DNA from: Streptomyces sp. NBC_01306
GTDB taxonomy: Bacteria > Actinomycetota > Actinomycetes > Streptomycetales > Streptomycetaceae
Direction: 5' to 3'
NCBI RefSeq assembly: GCF_026340465.1
Contig: NZ_JAPEPC010000001.1
Location: 4,841,001 to 4,905,000 of the forward strand
DNA: 64,000 nucleotides
The stretch's first letter is position 1. Every line of letters begins with the position of its first letter. Below the pieces are notes generated by a model. The model had not been told where the DNA came from. It saw nothing but the letters and a program-made list of their open reading frames with translations, and did no database searches. A program made the position numbers and the translations under genes. Of this stretch, positions 33,547 to 43,328 are shown piece after piece.

Positions 33547-34214
33547 CGGGCACCTCCGGTGGCCGTGAGGCCGAGATTGGCCCGGGTCTTGCGCTCAAGT
33601 GCCCGCATCCCACGGGTGAGTACGAACGCGATGACGAAGTAGATGACCAGGACCACGGAGTAGATCTTGGAGCTCTCCTGGGTGGCGAGCCGCACCAGGT
33701 AGGCGGCGAACGACACGTCCCCGACACCCAGCAGCGAGACCAGCGCCGTGCCCTTGAGCAGCTCGATCAGCAGGTTCGAGAACGGCGGCATCATCTCGGG
33801 TATCGCCTGCGGCAGCAGGATCAGCCGCATCCGCTGCCACGGGGTGAAGTTGAGCGCGACACCCGCCTCGCGCTGTGCGGGCGCGACCGCGTTCAGCCCG
33901 CCGCGGACGATCTCGGCGCCGTATGCCCCGTACGAGAGGCCCAGGGCCAGCACCGCGGCCCACATCGGCACCAGCGCCCAGCCGAACAGGTTCGGCAGCA
34001 CGAAGAAGATCCAGAACATCAGCACGAGAGACGAGGTGCCGCGGAAGATCTCGGTGTAGAAGCCGGCCAGGAAGCGCACCACGCGGGAGCGGTGGGACCG
34101 CGCCATGCCGATGCCGAAGGCCACCACGACGGCCAGAGCGGCGCTGTATAGGGTGAGTTGGATGGTGATCCAGATGCCCGGAAGCACCCAGTGCTGCCAC
34201 AGTCCGGACGTCAT
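33543..34214 (-). CDS. ehuC: EhuC-type amino acid ABC transporter permease
   Basis: A 223-residue permease. The EAA region reads RGGLNAVAPAQREAGVALNFTPWQRMRLILLPQAIPEMMPPFSNLLIELLKGTALV. The ATG at 34214 overlaps the stop of the binding-protein gene (ATGA); a GTG three codons upstream is less likely. The TGA overlaps of all four transporter genes indicate one tightly coupled operon. Confidence 0.85.
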   Translation of the reverse strand: MTSGLWQHWVLPGIWITIQLTLYSAALAVVVAFGIGMARSHRSRVVRFLAGFYTEIFRGTSSLVLMFWIFFVLPNLFGWALVPMWAAVLALGLSYGAYGAEIVRGGLNAVAPAQREAGVALNFTPWQRMRLILLPQAIPEMMPPFSNLLIELLKGTALVSLLGVGDVSFAAYLVRLATQESSKIYSVVLVIYFVIAFVLTRGMRALERKTRANLGLTATGGAR

Positions 34215-35134
34215 GATGCGCACAGCTCCTTGGCCGTCAGCGTGGTCATCTCGTCCTTGGTGAAGCCGAACGGCCGCAGCACCCGGAAGAGTTCGCCGCT
34301 CTTCTTCATCTTGTGGATCTCGACGTTGAAGGCGTCACGGAGTGAGGTGTCGGTGCGGCGGAAGGTGAACCCGCCGCCGTCGATCTTCTTCTTGCCGTCG
34401 ATCGTGGTCGCGAAGGCCTTGGTGGACTCGGCCTTGTGACTCTTCTTCACCACCTCGCGGACGGTCAGCGCGGTACCGGCGAAGACATCGACCCGGCCGG
34501 ACTCGACGGCGTTCAGACCTGCCACCTGGTCCTGGAGAATGACGATGTCCTTCTCCTTGTAACCGGCTGCGACGGCGTAGGCGATCTCGGCGTACGCGGT
34601 GCCGGTGGCGAACTTCGCCTTGGCCTTCACGCAGTCCTGGTAGGTGTGCAGGTTCTTCGGGTTGCCCTTGCGGACGATGAAGGCATCCAGCATCTGGTAC
34701 TCGGGATCGGCGAAGATCACCTGCTGGCAGCGGTCCTTGTTGATGTACATACCGGCCGAAACGCAGTCGAACTGCTGTGAGTTGAGCCCGGGTATGAGGG
34801 AGGCGAAGTCCGTTGCCACTGGTTGAACATGGCCGACACCGAGCCGTTTGAAGATGATCTTCGCGAGTTCCACGGCCTCGCCGGTGAAGTCCCCCTGCTC
34901 ATTGATGTACCCGTACGGCACCTCACCCGCGATGCCGAGCCTGACCGTGCCCTGCGACTTGAGCCTGGCGAGGGTGTCTCCGGTCGGTACTCGGGCGCAG
35001 CCGGCTGCCCCGAGCGCCCCCGCGGCGCCCAGACCCGCCATGCCGAGCAGCAGTGAACGGCGGCGTATGGTCTCGATGGGGCGAATGAGGCGTCTTGTGG
35101 TGCTTCCTGAGTCGTTCCCTGGTGGTGAAGCCAT
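34211..35134 (-). CDS. ehuB: EhuB-type solute-binding lipoprotein
   Basis: A 307-residue binding protein. The signal carries twin arginines (ETIRRRSLLLGMAGLG) and a lipobox LGAAGC with the lipid cysteine at 46. The mature domain is of the SBP_bac_3 type (GTVRLGIAGEVPYGYINEQGDFTGEAVELAKIIFKRLG), ending in GFTKDEMTTLTAKELC as in EhuB proteins. It is the first gene of the transporter operon and is divergent from the DUF3830 gene. The Ehu family takes up ectoine and hydroxyectoine, but ligand preference cannot be read from sequence. Confidence 0.82.
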   Translation of the reverse strand: MASPPGNDSGSTTRRLIRPIETIRRRSLLLGMAGLGAAGALGAAGCARVPTGDTLARLKSQGTVRLGIAGEVPYGYINEQGDFTGEAVELAKIIFKRLGVGHVQPVATDFASLIPGLNSQQFDCVSAGMYINKDRCQQVIFADPEYQMLDAFIVRKGNPKNLHTYQDCVKAKAKFATGTAYAEIAYAVAAGYKEKDIVILQDQVAGLNAVESGRVDVFAGTALTVREVVKKSHKAESTKAFATTIDGKKKIDGGGFTFRRTDTSLRDAFNVEIHKMKKSGELFRVLRPFGFTKDEMTTLTAKELCAS

Positions 35135-35241
35135 GGGCGCGCGGCTACCCGCCCCAAGCCGAGGTATGCCGGTCAATTTCAGCCCCTCGTGCGGAGAGGC
35201 GGCCTTGACCGCGTGGGGGCCCAGGGGGAAACCATGGGGGG

Positions 35242-35742
35242 ATGAGCGATCGATTCGTGGAACTGTCCCTCGACAAGCGCGGTGTGAGCTGCACGGCGAA
35301 GCTCCTCGACGACAAGGCGCCGGTGACCTGTGTGGCGGTGTGGGACGCGCTCCCGCTGGGCGGGGACGTCTATCACGCGAAGTACGCGCGCAACGAGATC
35401 TACACCCTGGTCCCCGGCTTCGCGCCGCAGGAGCCACCACTGGAGAACCCGACGGTCACCCCCATTCCGGGGGATCTGTGCTACTTCACCTTCTCCGAGA
35501 CGGTGTTGGGGACGGATTCGTACGGATACGAGACGGCGGCCGACCACCGCGGGCGTACCACGGTGGTCGACCTGGCCCTGTTCTACGAGCGGAACAATCT
35601 GCTCATCAACGGGGACACCGGCTGGGTGCCGGGGATTGTGTGGGGCACGGTGGTGGACGGGCTCGACCGGATGGCGGACGCGTGCCAGGACCTCTGGCGG
35701 TCCGGCGCGACGGGCGAAACGCTCAACTTCCGCCGGGCGTAG
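35242..35742 (+). CDS. DUF3830 family protein (cyclophilin-like fold)
   Basis: A 166-residue cytosolic protein beginning MSDRFVELSLDKRGVSCTAKLLDDKAPVTCVAVWDALPLGG and containing YHAKYARNEIYTLVP and FTFSETVLGTDSYGYE. The length and segments match DUF3830, a family reported to adopt a cyclophilin-like beta barrel but without an established reaction. It is divergent from ehuB and convergent with the amidase, with only a 24-bp gap. DUF3830 genes tend to lie in catabolic neighbourhoods like this one, so it may bind or process the transported compound. Confidence 0.78.
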   Translation: MSDRFVELSLDKRGVSCTAKLLDDKAPVTCVAVWDALPLGGDVYHAKYARNEIYTLVPGFAPQEPPLENPTVTPIPGDLCYFTFSETVLGTDSYGYETAADHRGRTTVVDLALFYERNNLLINGDTGWVPGIVWGTVVDGLDRMADACQDLWRSGATGETLNFRRA

Positions 35743-35766
35743 GTCCCTTCCGGGGGGGGGCGTGCG

Positions 35767-37164
35767 TTACGGAGCGGCCACCCCTGCGGCCACCCCCGCC
35801 TCGTACAGCGTGTGCGCGGCCCGCAGTACCACCGCGTCCGCGTGGCGTGCGCCCACCAGCTGTACCCCGACCGGCAGTCCCGCCGCGTCCGTCCCGCAGG
35901 GCACCGTGGCCGCGGGCTGCTGGGTCAGGTTGAACGGGTACGTGAACGGGGTCCACCCCGTCCAGCGCCGGTGCCCCGAGTCCCGGGGGGCCTCAAGCCC
36001 CGCCTCGAAGGCGGTGATCGGCAGGGTCGGGGTGACCAGCAGGTCGTACTGCTGGTGGAAGAGGCCCATGCGCCGGCCCAGCTCCATCCGTACGTCCACG
36101 GCCGCCAGATAGTCCAGCGCCGAGTACCGCTCGCCCTCCGCGACGATCTCCCGCAGACCCGGATCCAGCAGCTCCCGCTGCTCGCGGTTCAGATGCTCCG
36201 CCACCCGGGCCGCCCCGCTGAACCACAGGGTGTGGAAGGCGGCGACCGGATCGGTGAGGTCGGGATCGGTCTCCTCGACGTACGCCCCCAGCTCGGCGAG
36301 GCGGCTCACGGCGTGCCGGACCGCCGACGCCACCGCGGGGTCGACCGCGACCTGGCCGCCGAAGGCCGGCGAGTACGCGATCCGCAGCCCCTTCACCCCG
36401 CCGTCGAGAGCGGCGCGCAGGCTGCCGTCGGGCGGGGCCAGCTGCGACCAGTCGCGCGGGTCGGGGCCGCTGATCACATCCATCATCAGTGCCGCGTCCG
36501 CCGCGTCCCGGGTCATCGGCCCGACATGCGCGAGCGTCCCGAAGGCGCTCGCCGGATAGAGGGGGACCCGTCCGTACGTCGGCTTCAGACCGAAGATCCC
36601 GCAGAACGACGCCGGGATGCGGACCGAGCCCCCGCCGTCCGTCCCCAGACCCATCGGCCCTGCCCCGAGCGCCACCGCCGCCGCCGTCCCGCCGCTCGAT
36701 CCGCCCGATGTGCGGGTGGTGTCGTACGGATTGCGGGTCACCCCGTGCTGCGGCGAGTCGGTGACGCCCTTCCAGCCGAACTCGGGCGTCGTCGTCTTGC
36801 CGACGAAGACCGCGCCGTGCTCCCGCAGCCGGGCCACCGACGGCGCGTCCTCGTCCCAGCTCCCGTCCGGCCGTACGGTCCTCGACCCGCGCAGCGTCGG
36901 CTCCCCGCGCAGCAGCAGGATGTCCTTGACCGTGACCGGCACACCGTCCAGCAGCCCCTGCGGCTCTCCCGCGCGCCAGCGCGCCGCCGACGCCGCGGCC
37001 TGTTCCAGGGCGGCGGCCGAGTCGATCCGGACGAAGGCGTTCACTTCGGGCTGGACCACCTCGGCCCTCTGCAGCACGGCGCGGGCCACGTCGACCGGGG
37101 TGAAGCTGCTCTTCCGGTAACCGGCCAGGAGTTGTCGGGCGGTGAGGTCGCAGAGCTCAGTCAT
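35767..37164 (-). CDS. Amidase signature family hydrolase
   Basis: A 465-residue amidase. The catalytic Ser-Ser-Lys triad is visible: K in GVPVTVKDILL, the two serines in RTSGGSSGGTAAAVALG and GTDGGGSVRIPASFCGIFGLKPT. The C-terminal substrate region contains YDLLVTPTLPITAFEAG. The ATG at 37164 overlaps the stop of the dehydrogenase gene by 8 bp; a GTG six codons upstream is possible. It should release ammonia or an amine from an amide, and it is co-transcribed with the D-2-hydroxyacid dehydrogenase. Confidence 0.88.
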   Translation of the reverse strand: MTELCDLTARQLLAGYRKSSFTPVDVARAVLQRAEVVQPEVNAFVRIDSAAALEQAAASAARWRAGEPQGLLDGVPVTVKDILLLRGEPTLRGSRTVRPDGSWDEDAPSVARLREHGAVFVGKTTTPEFGWKGVTDSPQHGVTRNPYDTTRTSGGSSGGTAAAVALGAGPMGLGTDGGGSVRIPASFCGIFGLKPTYGRVPLYPASAFGTLAHVGPMTRDAADAALMMDVISGPDPRDWSQLAPPDGSLRAALDGGVKGLRIAYSPAFGGQVAVDPAVASAVRHAVSRLAELGAYVEETDPDLTDPVAAFHTLWFSGAARVAEHLNREQRELLDPGLREIVAEGERYSALDYLAAVDVRMELGRRMGLFHQQYDLLVTPTLPITAFEAGLEAPRDSGHRRWTGWTPFTYPFNLTQQPAATVPCGTDAAGLPVGVQLVGARHADAVVLRAAHTLYEAGVAAGVAAP

Positions 37165-38128
37165 GGCTGTGGACGTACCCACGTTTCTTATCGACCACGT
37201 TCGGCAGGGGCTCCCCGTTCGCCCACTTGTCGTACAGATCGAGGAACTGCTCGCCGAGGTCGTCGCGCCAGCCCACGGTGTCGCCGCTCATGTGCGGCGA
37301 GATCACCAGGTCGGGGACGTCCCAGAGCGGGCTGCCGGAGGGCAGCGGCTCCTCCGCGAAGACATCGAGCGCCGCGCCGGCCAGCCAGCGCTTCCCGAGC
37401 GCCTCGGCCAGGTCGTCCTCGACGACGAGCGCTCCGCGCCCCACGTTGATGAAGTGCGCGGACGGCTGCATGGTGCCGAAGGCGTGCGCGTCGAACATGC
37501 CGCGGGTGGCGTCGGTGAGCGGCGCGGCGCAGACCACCCAGTCGGCGCGGGGCAGCAGCAGATCGAGCTCGTCCTGGCCGTGCACCTGACCGCGCGCGGT
37601 CCGTCCGACCAGCGCCACCCGCACCCCGAGCGCCTTCAGCGTGGCGGTGATCGCCCGGCCGATGGGCCCCGACCCGACCACCACCGCCCGCGTCCCGGCG
37701 ACGCGACGGGTCTCACGGTGCTGCCAGCGCCGCCGGCGCTGGAGCTCCAGCGTGCCGGGGAGGTCCTTGGCGAAGGCGAGGACGAGGCCCGCGACATACT
37801 CCGCGATCGGCTGGTCGAAGATCCCGCGGGCATTGGTGACCACGGTGTCCGAAGCGGCCAGTTCGGGGGAGATGAGGTGGTCCACCCCGGCGCTCGCGGT
37901 ATGCACCCAGCGGGGGCGCGGACCCTCGCCCGGCCACGCTCTGCGGACCGCGTCGGAGAGGAAGTCCCAGACCAGCAATACGTCCGCGTAGGGGAGTTGG
38001 TCGCCGAGGGTGTGGGCGTCGGCGTGCACGATGTTCGCCCGGCCGGCAAGTTTCCCGAGGCGCGGAGGGGGGTCGGCGTCCAGCACGAGAAGGGTCGGTT
38101 CAGCGCTCTGTGCAGCGGGTTCGGGCAT
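37157..38128 (-). CDS. D-2-hydroxyacid dehydrogenase family protein
   Basis: A 323-residue NAD(P)-dependent dehydrogenase. The nucleotide loop reads VVVGSGPIGRAITATLKALG. Catalytic residues follow the family pattern: R in INVGRGALV, E/D in ALDVFAEEPLP and H in VISPHMSGDT. The ATG at 38128 follows AAGGA. It starts the leftward operon with the amidase and is divergent from the isomerase pair. It would reduce an alpha-keto acid to a D-2-hydroxy acid, or the reverse. Confidence 0.87.
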   Translation of the reverse strand: MPEPAAQSAEPTLLVLDADPPPRLGKLAGRANIVHADAHTLGDQLPYADVLLVWDFLSDAVRRAWPGEGPRPRWVHTASAGVDHLISPELAASDTVVTNARGIFDQPIAEYVAGLVLAFAKDLPGTLELQRRRRWQHRETRRVAGTRAVVVGSGPIGRAITATLKALGVRVALVGRTARGQVHGQDELDLLLPRADWVVCAAPLTDATRGMFDAHAFGTMQPSAHFINVGRGALVVEDDLAEALGKRWLAGAALDVFAEEPLPSGSPLWDVPDLVISPHMSGDTVGWRDDLGEQFLDLYDKWANGEPLPNVVDKKRGYVHSHD

Positions 38129-38201
38129 CTGCGCGGTCCTTCGACAGGAGGCGGTCGGGTTTCGTCGGAGTAAGCACATTGCAACGTCTGACATGTACGG
38201 A

Positions 38202-38231
38202 TTGACCGGGCTCGCACCGTGACCCTACCGT
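38202..38231 (+). promoter_or_regulatory. Promoter of the isomerase pair
   Basis: TTGACC (38202-38207) and TACCGT (38226-38231) are 18 bp apart, 49 bp before the first isomerase ATG. The nonamer ATTGACCGG here recurs on the minus strand at 35169-35177 in front of ehuB. Confidence 0.55.
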
Positions 38232-38279
38232 CGACAGCAGAAGCACAGCGGCCTCACCCACATCACTTGGGGGGCAGTA

Positions 38280-39116
38280 ATGGACATCTCCTTCCTCGGC
38301 GGACCACAGCCACAACGCGGTGTGGGTGTCGTCGCCCCTTTTGACTTCGCTCTCGACAGAGAGCTGTGGCGGTGGGTGCCGGACGACGTCTCGCTCCATC
38401 TGACGCGTACCCCCTTCGTACCGGTCGAAGTCTCCCTGGATCTCGCCCGGCTGGTCAGTGAACACGAGACGCTCCGCGAGGCGGTCCGTGCACTGGGCGC
38501 GGTCGCCCCGCAGGTCGTGGCGTACGCCTGCACCAGCGGCAGCTTCGTCGGCGGAGTAGCCGGAGAACGGGCCATGTGCACCGCGATGACGGCGGCGAGC
38601 GATCTGCCGTCGATCACCACGTCGGGCGCTCTCCTGGAGGCTTTCCGGGAGCTCGGGGTCCGGCGGATCGCGCTGGTCACGCCCTACACTGAATCTGTGA
38701 CGTCCTCCCTGGAGGAATACCTCGGCGAAGCGGGGACAGTCGTCACCGGGCGGGCCTTTCTCGGTCTCACCAGACACATCTGGAAGGTCCCGTACCGCGA
38801 TGTGGTGGACATGGCTCGACAGGCGGTGATCGGTTCGGCGGACGCACTCTTCATCAGCTGTACCAACCTTCCGACGTACGACGTGATCCCGCAGCTCGAA
38901 GCGGAGCTGCGGATGCCGGTGCTTTCGGCGAACCAGGTCACGATGTGGGCGGCGCTGCGCTGTATCGGTGCCCACGCCGTCGGTCCGTACCAGCGGCTGC
39001 TGATCGAGTCCGCGCCCACGCCCGTACCCGAGCCGGCACCGGCACCCCTGTCCGCGCCGGAGCCCGCCAGCGCAGTGGCAGAAGATCCGCCCGAAGAGCA
39101 GGGAGGCTGGACATGA
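38280..39116 (+). CDS. Maleate isomerase/Asp-Glu racemase family enzyme, both cysteines present
   Basis: A 278-residue protein. The two catalytic cysteines of the superfamily are visible: C84 in YACTSGSFVGG and C194 in FISCTNLPTYD. This family includes maleate cis-trans isomerase, arylmalonate decarboxylase and the ectoine-associated protein EutA. The last 30 residues are a Pro/Ala/Glu-rich tail of low complexity. It overlaps the second paralogue by ATGA, suggesting joint assembly. The substrate is probably an unsaturated or branched dicarboxylate. Confidence 0.82.
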   Translation: MDISFLGGPQPQRGVGVVAPFDFALDRELWRWVPDDVSLHLTRTPFVPVEVSLDLARLVSEHETLREAVRALGAVAPQVVAYACTSGSFVGGVAGERAMCTAMTAASDLPSITTSGALLEAFRELGVRRIALVTPYTESVTSSLEEYLGEAGTVVTGRAFLGLTRHIWKVPYRDVVDMARQAVIGSADALFISCTNLPTYDVIPQLEAELRMPVLSANQVTMWAALRCIGAHAVGPYQRLLIESAPTPVPEPAPAPLSAPEPASAVAEDPPEEQGGWT

Positions 39117-39838
39117 CAGCGGTCGGGTTCCTTTACCCGGGGCATTCCGCGGAGGACGACTACGAGCGCATCGAGCAGCTCCTGGCGTCCGACGTGAGAC
39201 TGTCCGTCGTCCACACCGACATCGGCGAGGACGCGCACCGGGTGGACGCGCTCATCGAGATGGGCGCGGCGGACCGGCTCGCGGCAGGCGTCGAGGAGCT
39301 GCGGCTCGCCGGGGCCGAGGCAGTGGTGTGGGCATGTACGAGTGGCAGCTTCGTCTACGGCTGGGACGGGGCGCAGAAACAGGTCAGGGACCTGGCACGG
39401 GCGGCCGGAATGCCCGCGTCCAGTACGTCCTTCGCCTTCGCGCACGCGATCCAGTACCTCGGTGCGAAGAAGGTCGCCATCGCCGCGACGTACCCGGAGG
39501 ACGTCGCGGCCTACTTCGCCGCCTTCCTGAAGGGGGCGGGTGTGGAGGTCACGGCGACCCGCGGCAGCGGCATCATCACCGCGGCCGAGGTCGGCACCTG
39601 GGGCCGGGACGAGGTCATCGAACTGGCGCTGTCGGGTGACCACCCCTCCGCGGAGGTGCTGCTGCTGCCCGACACCGCGCTGCACACGGCGGCGTATGTG
39701 CAGGAGCTGGAGCAGGTCCTGGGCAAGCCGGTGCTCACCGCGAACCAGGTGTCCGTGTGGGAGGGGCTGCGGCTGGCTGACCGGAAGGTCCCCGGGGAGC
39801 GGCTCGGGAAGCTGTTCGCCCGGACGGACCGGACGTGA
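39113..39838 (+). CDS. Second maleate isomerase-like paralogue, lacking the distal cysteine
   Basis: A 241-residue paralogue. The first cysteine is kept (C75 in VWACTSGSFVYGW), but the second position reads LLLPDTALHTA, so the cysteine is replaced by D187. A one-base acid/base centre would suit a lyase, a decarboxylase with changed chemistry, or a regulatory partner in a heteromer. The ATG overlaps the upstream stop. The stop itself lies in the first unit of a 15-bp tandem repeat. Confidence 0.8.
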   Translation: MTAVGFLYPGHSAEDDYERIEQLLASDVRLSVVHTDIGEDAHRVDALIEMGAADRLAAGVEELRLAGAEAVVWACTSGSFVYGWDGAQKQVRDLARAAGMPASSTSFAFAHAIQYLGAKKVAIAATYPEDVAAYFAAFLKGAGVEVTATRGSGIITAAEVGTWGRDEVIELALSGDHPSAEVLLLPDTALHTAAYVQELEQVLGKPVLTANQVSVWEGLRLADRKVPGERLGKLFARTDRT

Positions 39839-39925
39839 ACCGGCGGACATGACTCCGGTGGACATGACTCCGGTGGAGATGACTCCGGCGGACGTGAACC
39901 GGGCGGGTGTGGCCCCGGCGGTCAT
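39831..39925. repeat. About six degenerate 15-bp tandem repeats
   Basis: Units of the type GACATGACTCCGGTG run from the stop codon of the isomerase paralogue to 39925; the two central units are identical and the outer ones drift. Nothing else is supported in the 176-bp gap before the LLM gene. Confidence 0.7.
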
Positions 39926-40014
39926 GGCCCGCCCGGTAGCGGTGCGGGAATAACCGGAGACCGTCCCCTGTTGCTGCGGCTGTACCTGGCCGACAACCAG
40001 AAAGGCCCAGCGCG

Positions 40015-41073
<1,059 letters not shown>

Positions 41074-41088
41074 AGCGGCACAGTGCGG

Positions 41089-41129
41089 GAGAGGGCGGGT
41101 GGCGGCCGGACCGGTCACCACCCGCTCTC
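41089..41129. terminator. Hairpin between converging LLM and c-di-GMP genes
   Basis: GAGAG-GGCGGGTGG pairs with CCACCCGCTCTC (two extra bases bulge on the left) around a loop of about 15 bases, 16 bp after the LLM stop. Confidence 0.6.
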
Positions 41130-41168
41130 TGGTGCCGGGCAGTTGTGGGCAGTTGCCGGCGGCGGCCG

Positions 41169-42980
41169 TCAGCCCCGCCGCGCGGTCGCACCCGCCACCA
41201 GGGCGCCGATTTCCTCCGGGGCCACCGCCCGTGAGTACAGATAGCCCTGCCCGGTGTCGCAGCCGATCCTGCGCAGCCGCGTCGCCTGCCCCGCGGTCTC
41301 CACGCACTCCGCCGTGACCGTGAGCCCCAGCCGGTGCGCGAGCTGGACCAGCGCCTCGACGATCATCTCGTCGGCCGGGTTCGGGTGCGCTCCCGCGTCG
41401 TAGCGGAATCCGCGTACGAACGACCCGTCCAGCTTCAGTACGGACACCGGCAGCCGGCTCAGATACGCGAGGTTCGAGTAGCCGGTGCCGAAGTCGTCGA
41501 TCGCGATCTGCACGCCCATGTCGCTGAGGTCCTGGAGCGCCTGGAGGGGGCGTCCCGCGGAACCCATCACCGCCGACTCGGTCAGTTCCAGCTGGAGCAG
41601 GTCGGGCGCGAGACCGGTCTCGGCGAGAATCCCGGCGACGTCGGCCACCAGATCCGAGTCCCACACCTGCCGTACGGCGATGTTGACGCTCACGAACAGC
41701 GGTGGGCGGGTGGGGTGTTCGAGCTGCCAGGCCCTCGCCTGCCGGCAGGCGGTGCGCAGCACCCACGCGCCGAGCTGGACGATCGAGCCGTCCTCCTCGG
41801 CCAGCCCGATGAACCGGTTCGGCGTCAGCCGGCCGAACTGCGGGTGGTCCCAGCGCACCAGCGCCTCCACCCCTTTGAGCTCCCCGTCCGCCAGATCCAC
41901 CAACGGCTGGTACTCCAGCACGAATTCACCGTCGTCCACGGCGGGCCGCAGGGTGGACGAGAGCGCCTGCCGGGTCATCCGGTGCGCGTTGCGCTCCGGG
42001 TCGAAGAGCGTCCAGCGTCCCTTGCCGTCCGCCTTCGCCCAGTACAGCGTGGTGTCGGCGTCCTGCATCAGGCCGGTGGCGGTGGTGCCGTCGGTGAGCC
42101 GCTCCACCACTCCGATCGACGCGGACACCGAGAGCCGCTGGCCGCCGAGGTCGAACGGCTCCTGGAGCGCGGCCAGTACGGACGCCGCCAGATCGGTGAG
42201 CTGGTCCGTACCGGTGGAGTCCTCGACGAGGAGGGCGAATTCGTCGCCGCCGAGTCTGGCGACCAGATGGCCGGTGCCGCCTCCGTAACCGGACTGGTCG
42301 GCGCAGTGGGTCAGCCGGGCGGCGACGACACCGAGCAGCCGGTCGCCGAAGCGGTGGCCGAGCGTGTCGTTGACGGCCTTGAAGCCGTCGAGGTCCAGAT
42401 AGCAGAGCCCGATCCGGCCGGTGCCCGGCTGGTCGCACGCCGATGGGTCGAGCGCCGCGGACAGCCGCTCGAAGAACAGGGTGCGGTTGGGCAGCCGGGT
42501 CACCGGGTCGTGCATCTGGAGGTGGCGCAGCCTGGCCCGCAGTTCACGCCGGTCGCTGACGTCGGCGACCGAGAGCAGCACCTGGGAGCTGTCGGGGAAG
42601 GGGGCGACACTGACCTCCGCCCAGAGCGAGTGGCCGTCGGCGTGCTTGAGGCGGCGGGTGCAGCGGAAGCTGGAGCGGCGGCCCCGGAGGACCTCGCGGT
42701 ACGCGTACCAGGTACGGGTGTCAGCCGCGAGGTCCACGAGGCAGGCCGCGGTCTGCCTGGCCAGCGCTGCGGGCTCGGTGCCGAGCAGTCCGCCGAGCGC
42801 GGCATTGGCGGAGACGACCAGTCCCTCGCGGTCGACGACGGCCATACCGAGCCGTGCGGTGTTGAAGGCGGCACGGTAGTCGTGCAGCTCGGCTGCGGTA
42901 CGGCCGACGGTCTGACGCTCCGTGACCGGTGGCCGGACGGATCCCGGCACCGGCGACGGTCCTTCAGGGGTTCCGTTCAC
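41169..42980 (-). CDS. PAS-GGDEF-EAL cyclic di-GMP enzyme
   Basis: A 603-residue protein with a PAS domain (about 30-155), a GGDEF domain (about 160-325) and an EAL domain (about 335-595). The cyclase signature RLGGDEFALLV is intact. The phosphodiesterase motifs EALVRWDHP, LELTESAVMG, IDDFGTGYSNLAYL and VTAECVE are also intact, so both activities are possible. The GTG at 42980 follows GGGAG; the open frame upstream is unused. No membrane segment is seen, so it is cytosolic and may sense through PAS. In Streptomyces c-di-GMP controls the BldD switch to sporulation. Confidence 0.9.
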   Translation of the reverse strand: MNGTPEGPSPVPGSVRPPVTERQTVGRTAAELHDYRAAFNTARLGMAVVDREGLVVSANAALGGLLGTEPAALARQTAACLVDLAADTRTWYAYREVLRGRRSSFRCTRRLKHADGHSLWAEVSVAPFPDSSQVLLSVADVSDRRELRARLRHLQMHDPVTRLPNRTLFFERLSAALDPSACDQPGTGRIGLCYLDLDGFKAVNDTLGHRFGDRLLGVVAARLTHCADQSGYGGGTGHLVARLGGDEFALLVEDSTGTDQLTDLAASVLAALQEPFDLGGQRLSVSASIGVVERLTDGTTATGLMQDADTTLYWAKADGKGRWTLFDPERNAHRMTRQALSSTLRPAVDDGEFVLEYQPLVDLADGELKGVEALVRWDHPQFGRLTPNRFIGLAEEDGSIVQLGAWVLRTACRQARAWQLEHPTRPPLFVSVNIAVRQVWDSDLVADVAGILAETGLAPDLLQLELTESAVMGSAGRPLQALQDLSDMGVQIAIDDFGTGYSNLAYLSRLPVSVLKLDGSFVRGFRYDAGAHPNPADEMIVEALVQLAHRLGLTVTAECVETAGQATRLRRIGCDTGQGYLYSRAVAPEEIGALVAGATARRG

Positions 42981-43328
42981 GGCTGGCTCCCGCGGTGCAG
43001 TCGTCTCGAACAGGTGGGGTCGGGGTTCGTCGGCCGGGCGGTGGAGGACCGCCGGATGCGCGCGTCCACATGGGAAAGTGTGCCGATCATAGAGGTTGAA
43101 GCAAGGACCGTTCCAGCCTCGTTGGCGCACGGTGATCCTTCCCGCGCCCAAGGGTGATCGTTTCTGCGCGGCTGTGGTCCGGGGTCTTTCTGACGTGATC
43201 GGTTGTGACTTTCCGTAAAGGTCCGGGGTGTCGGGTCGATCACTCGCCTGGGGCAACTGGACAGGACATAAACATATAAACCGCCCAGGGTGGTGGGGTG
43301 TCCCGCATCCCGAACCCGGAGGTTCCAC

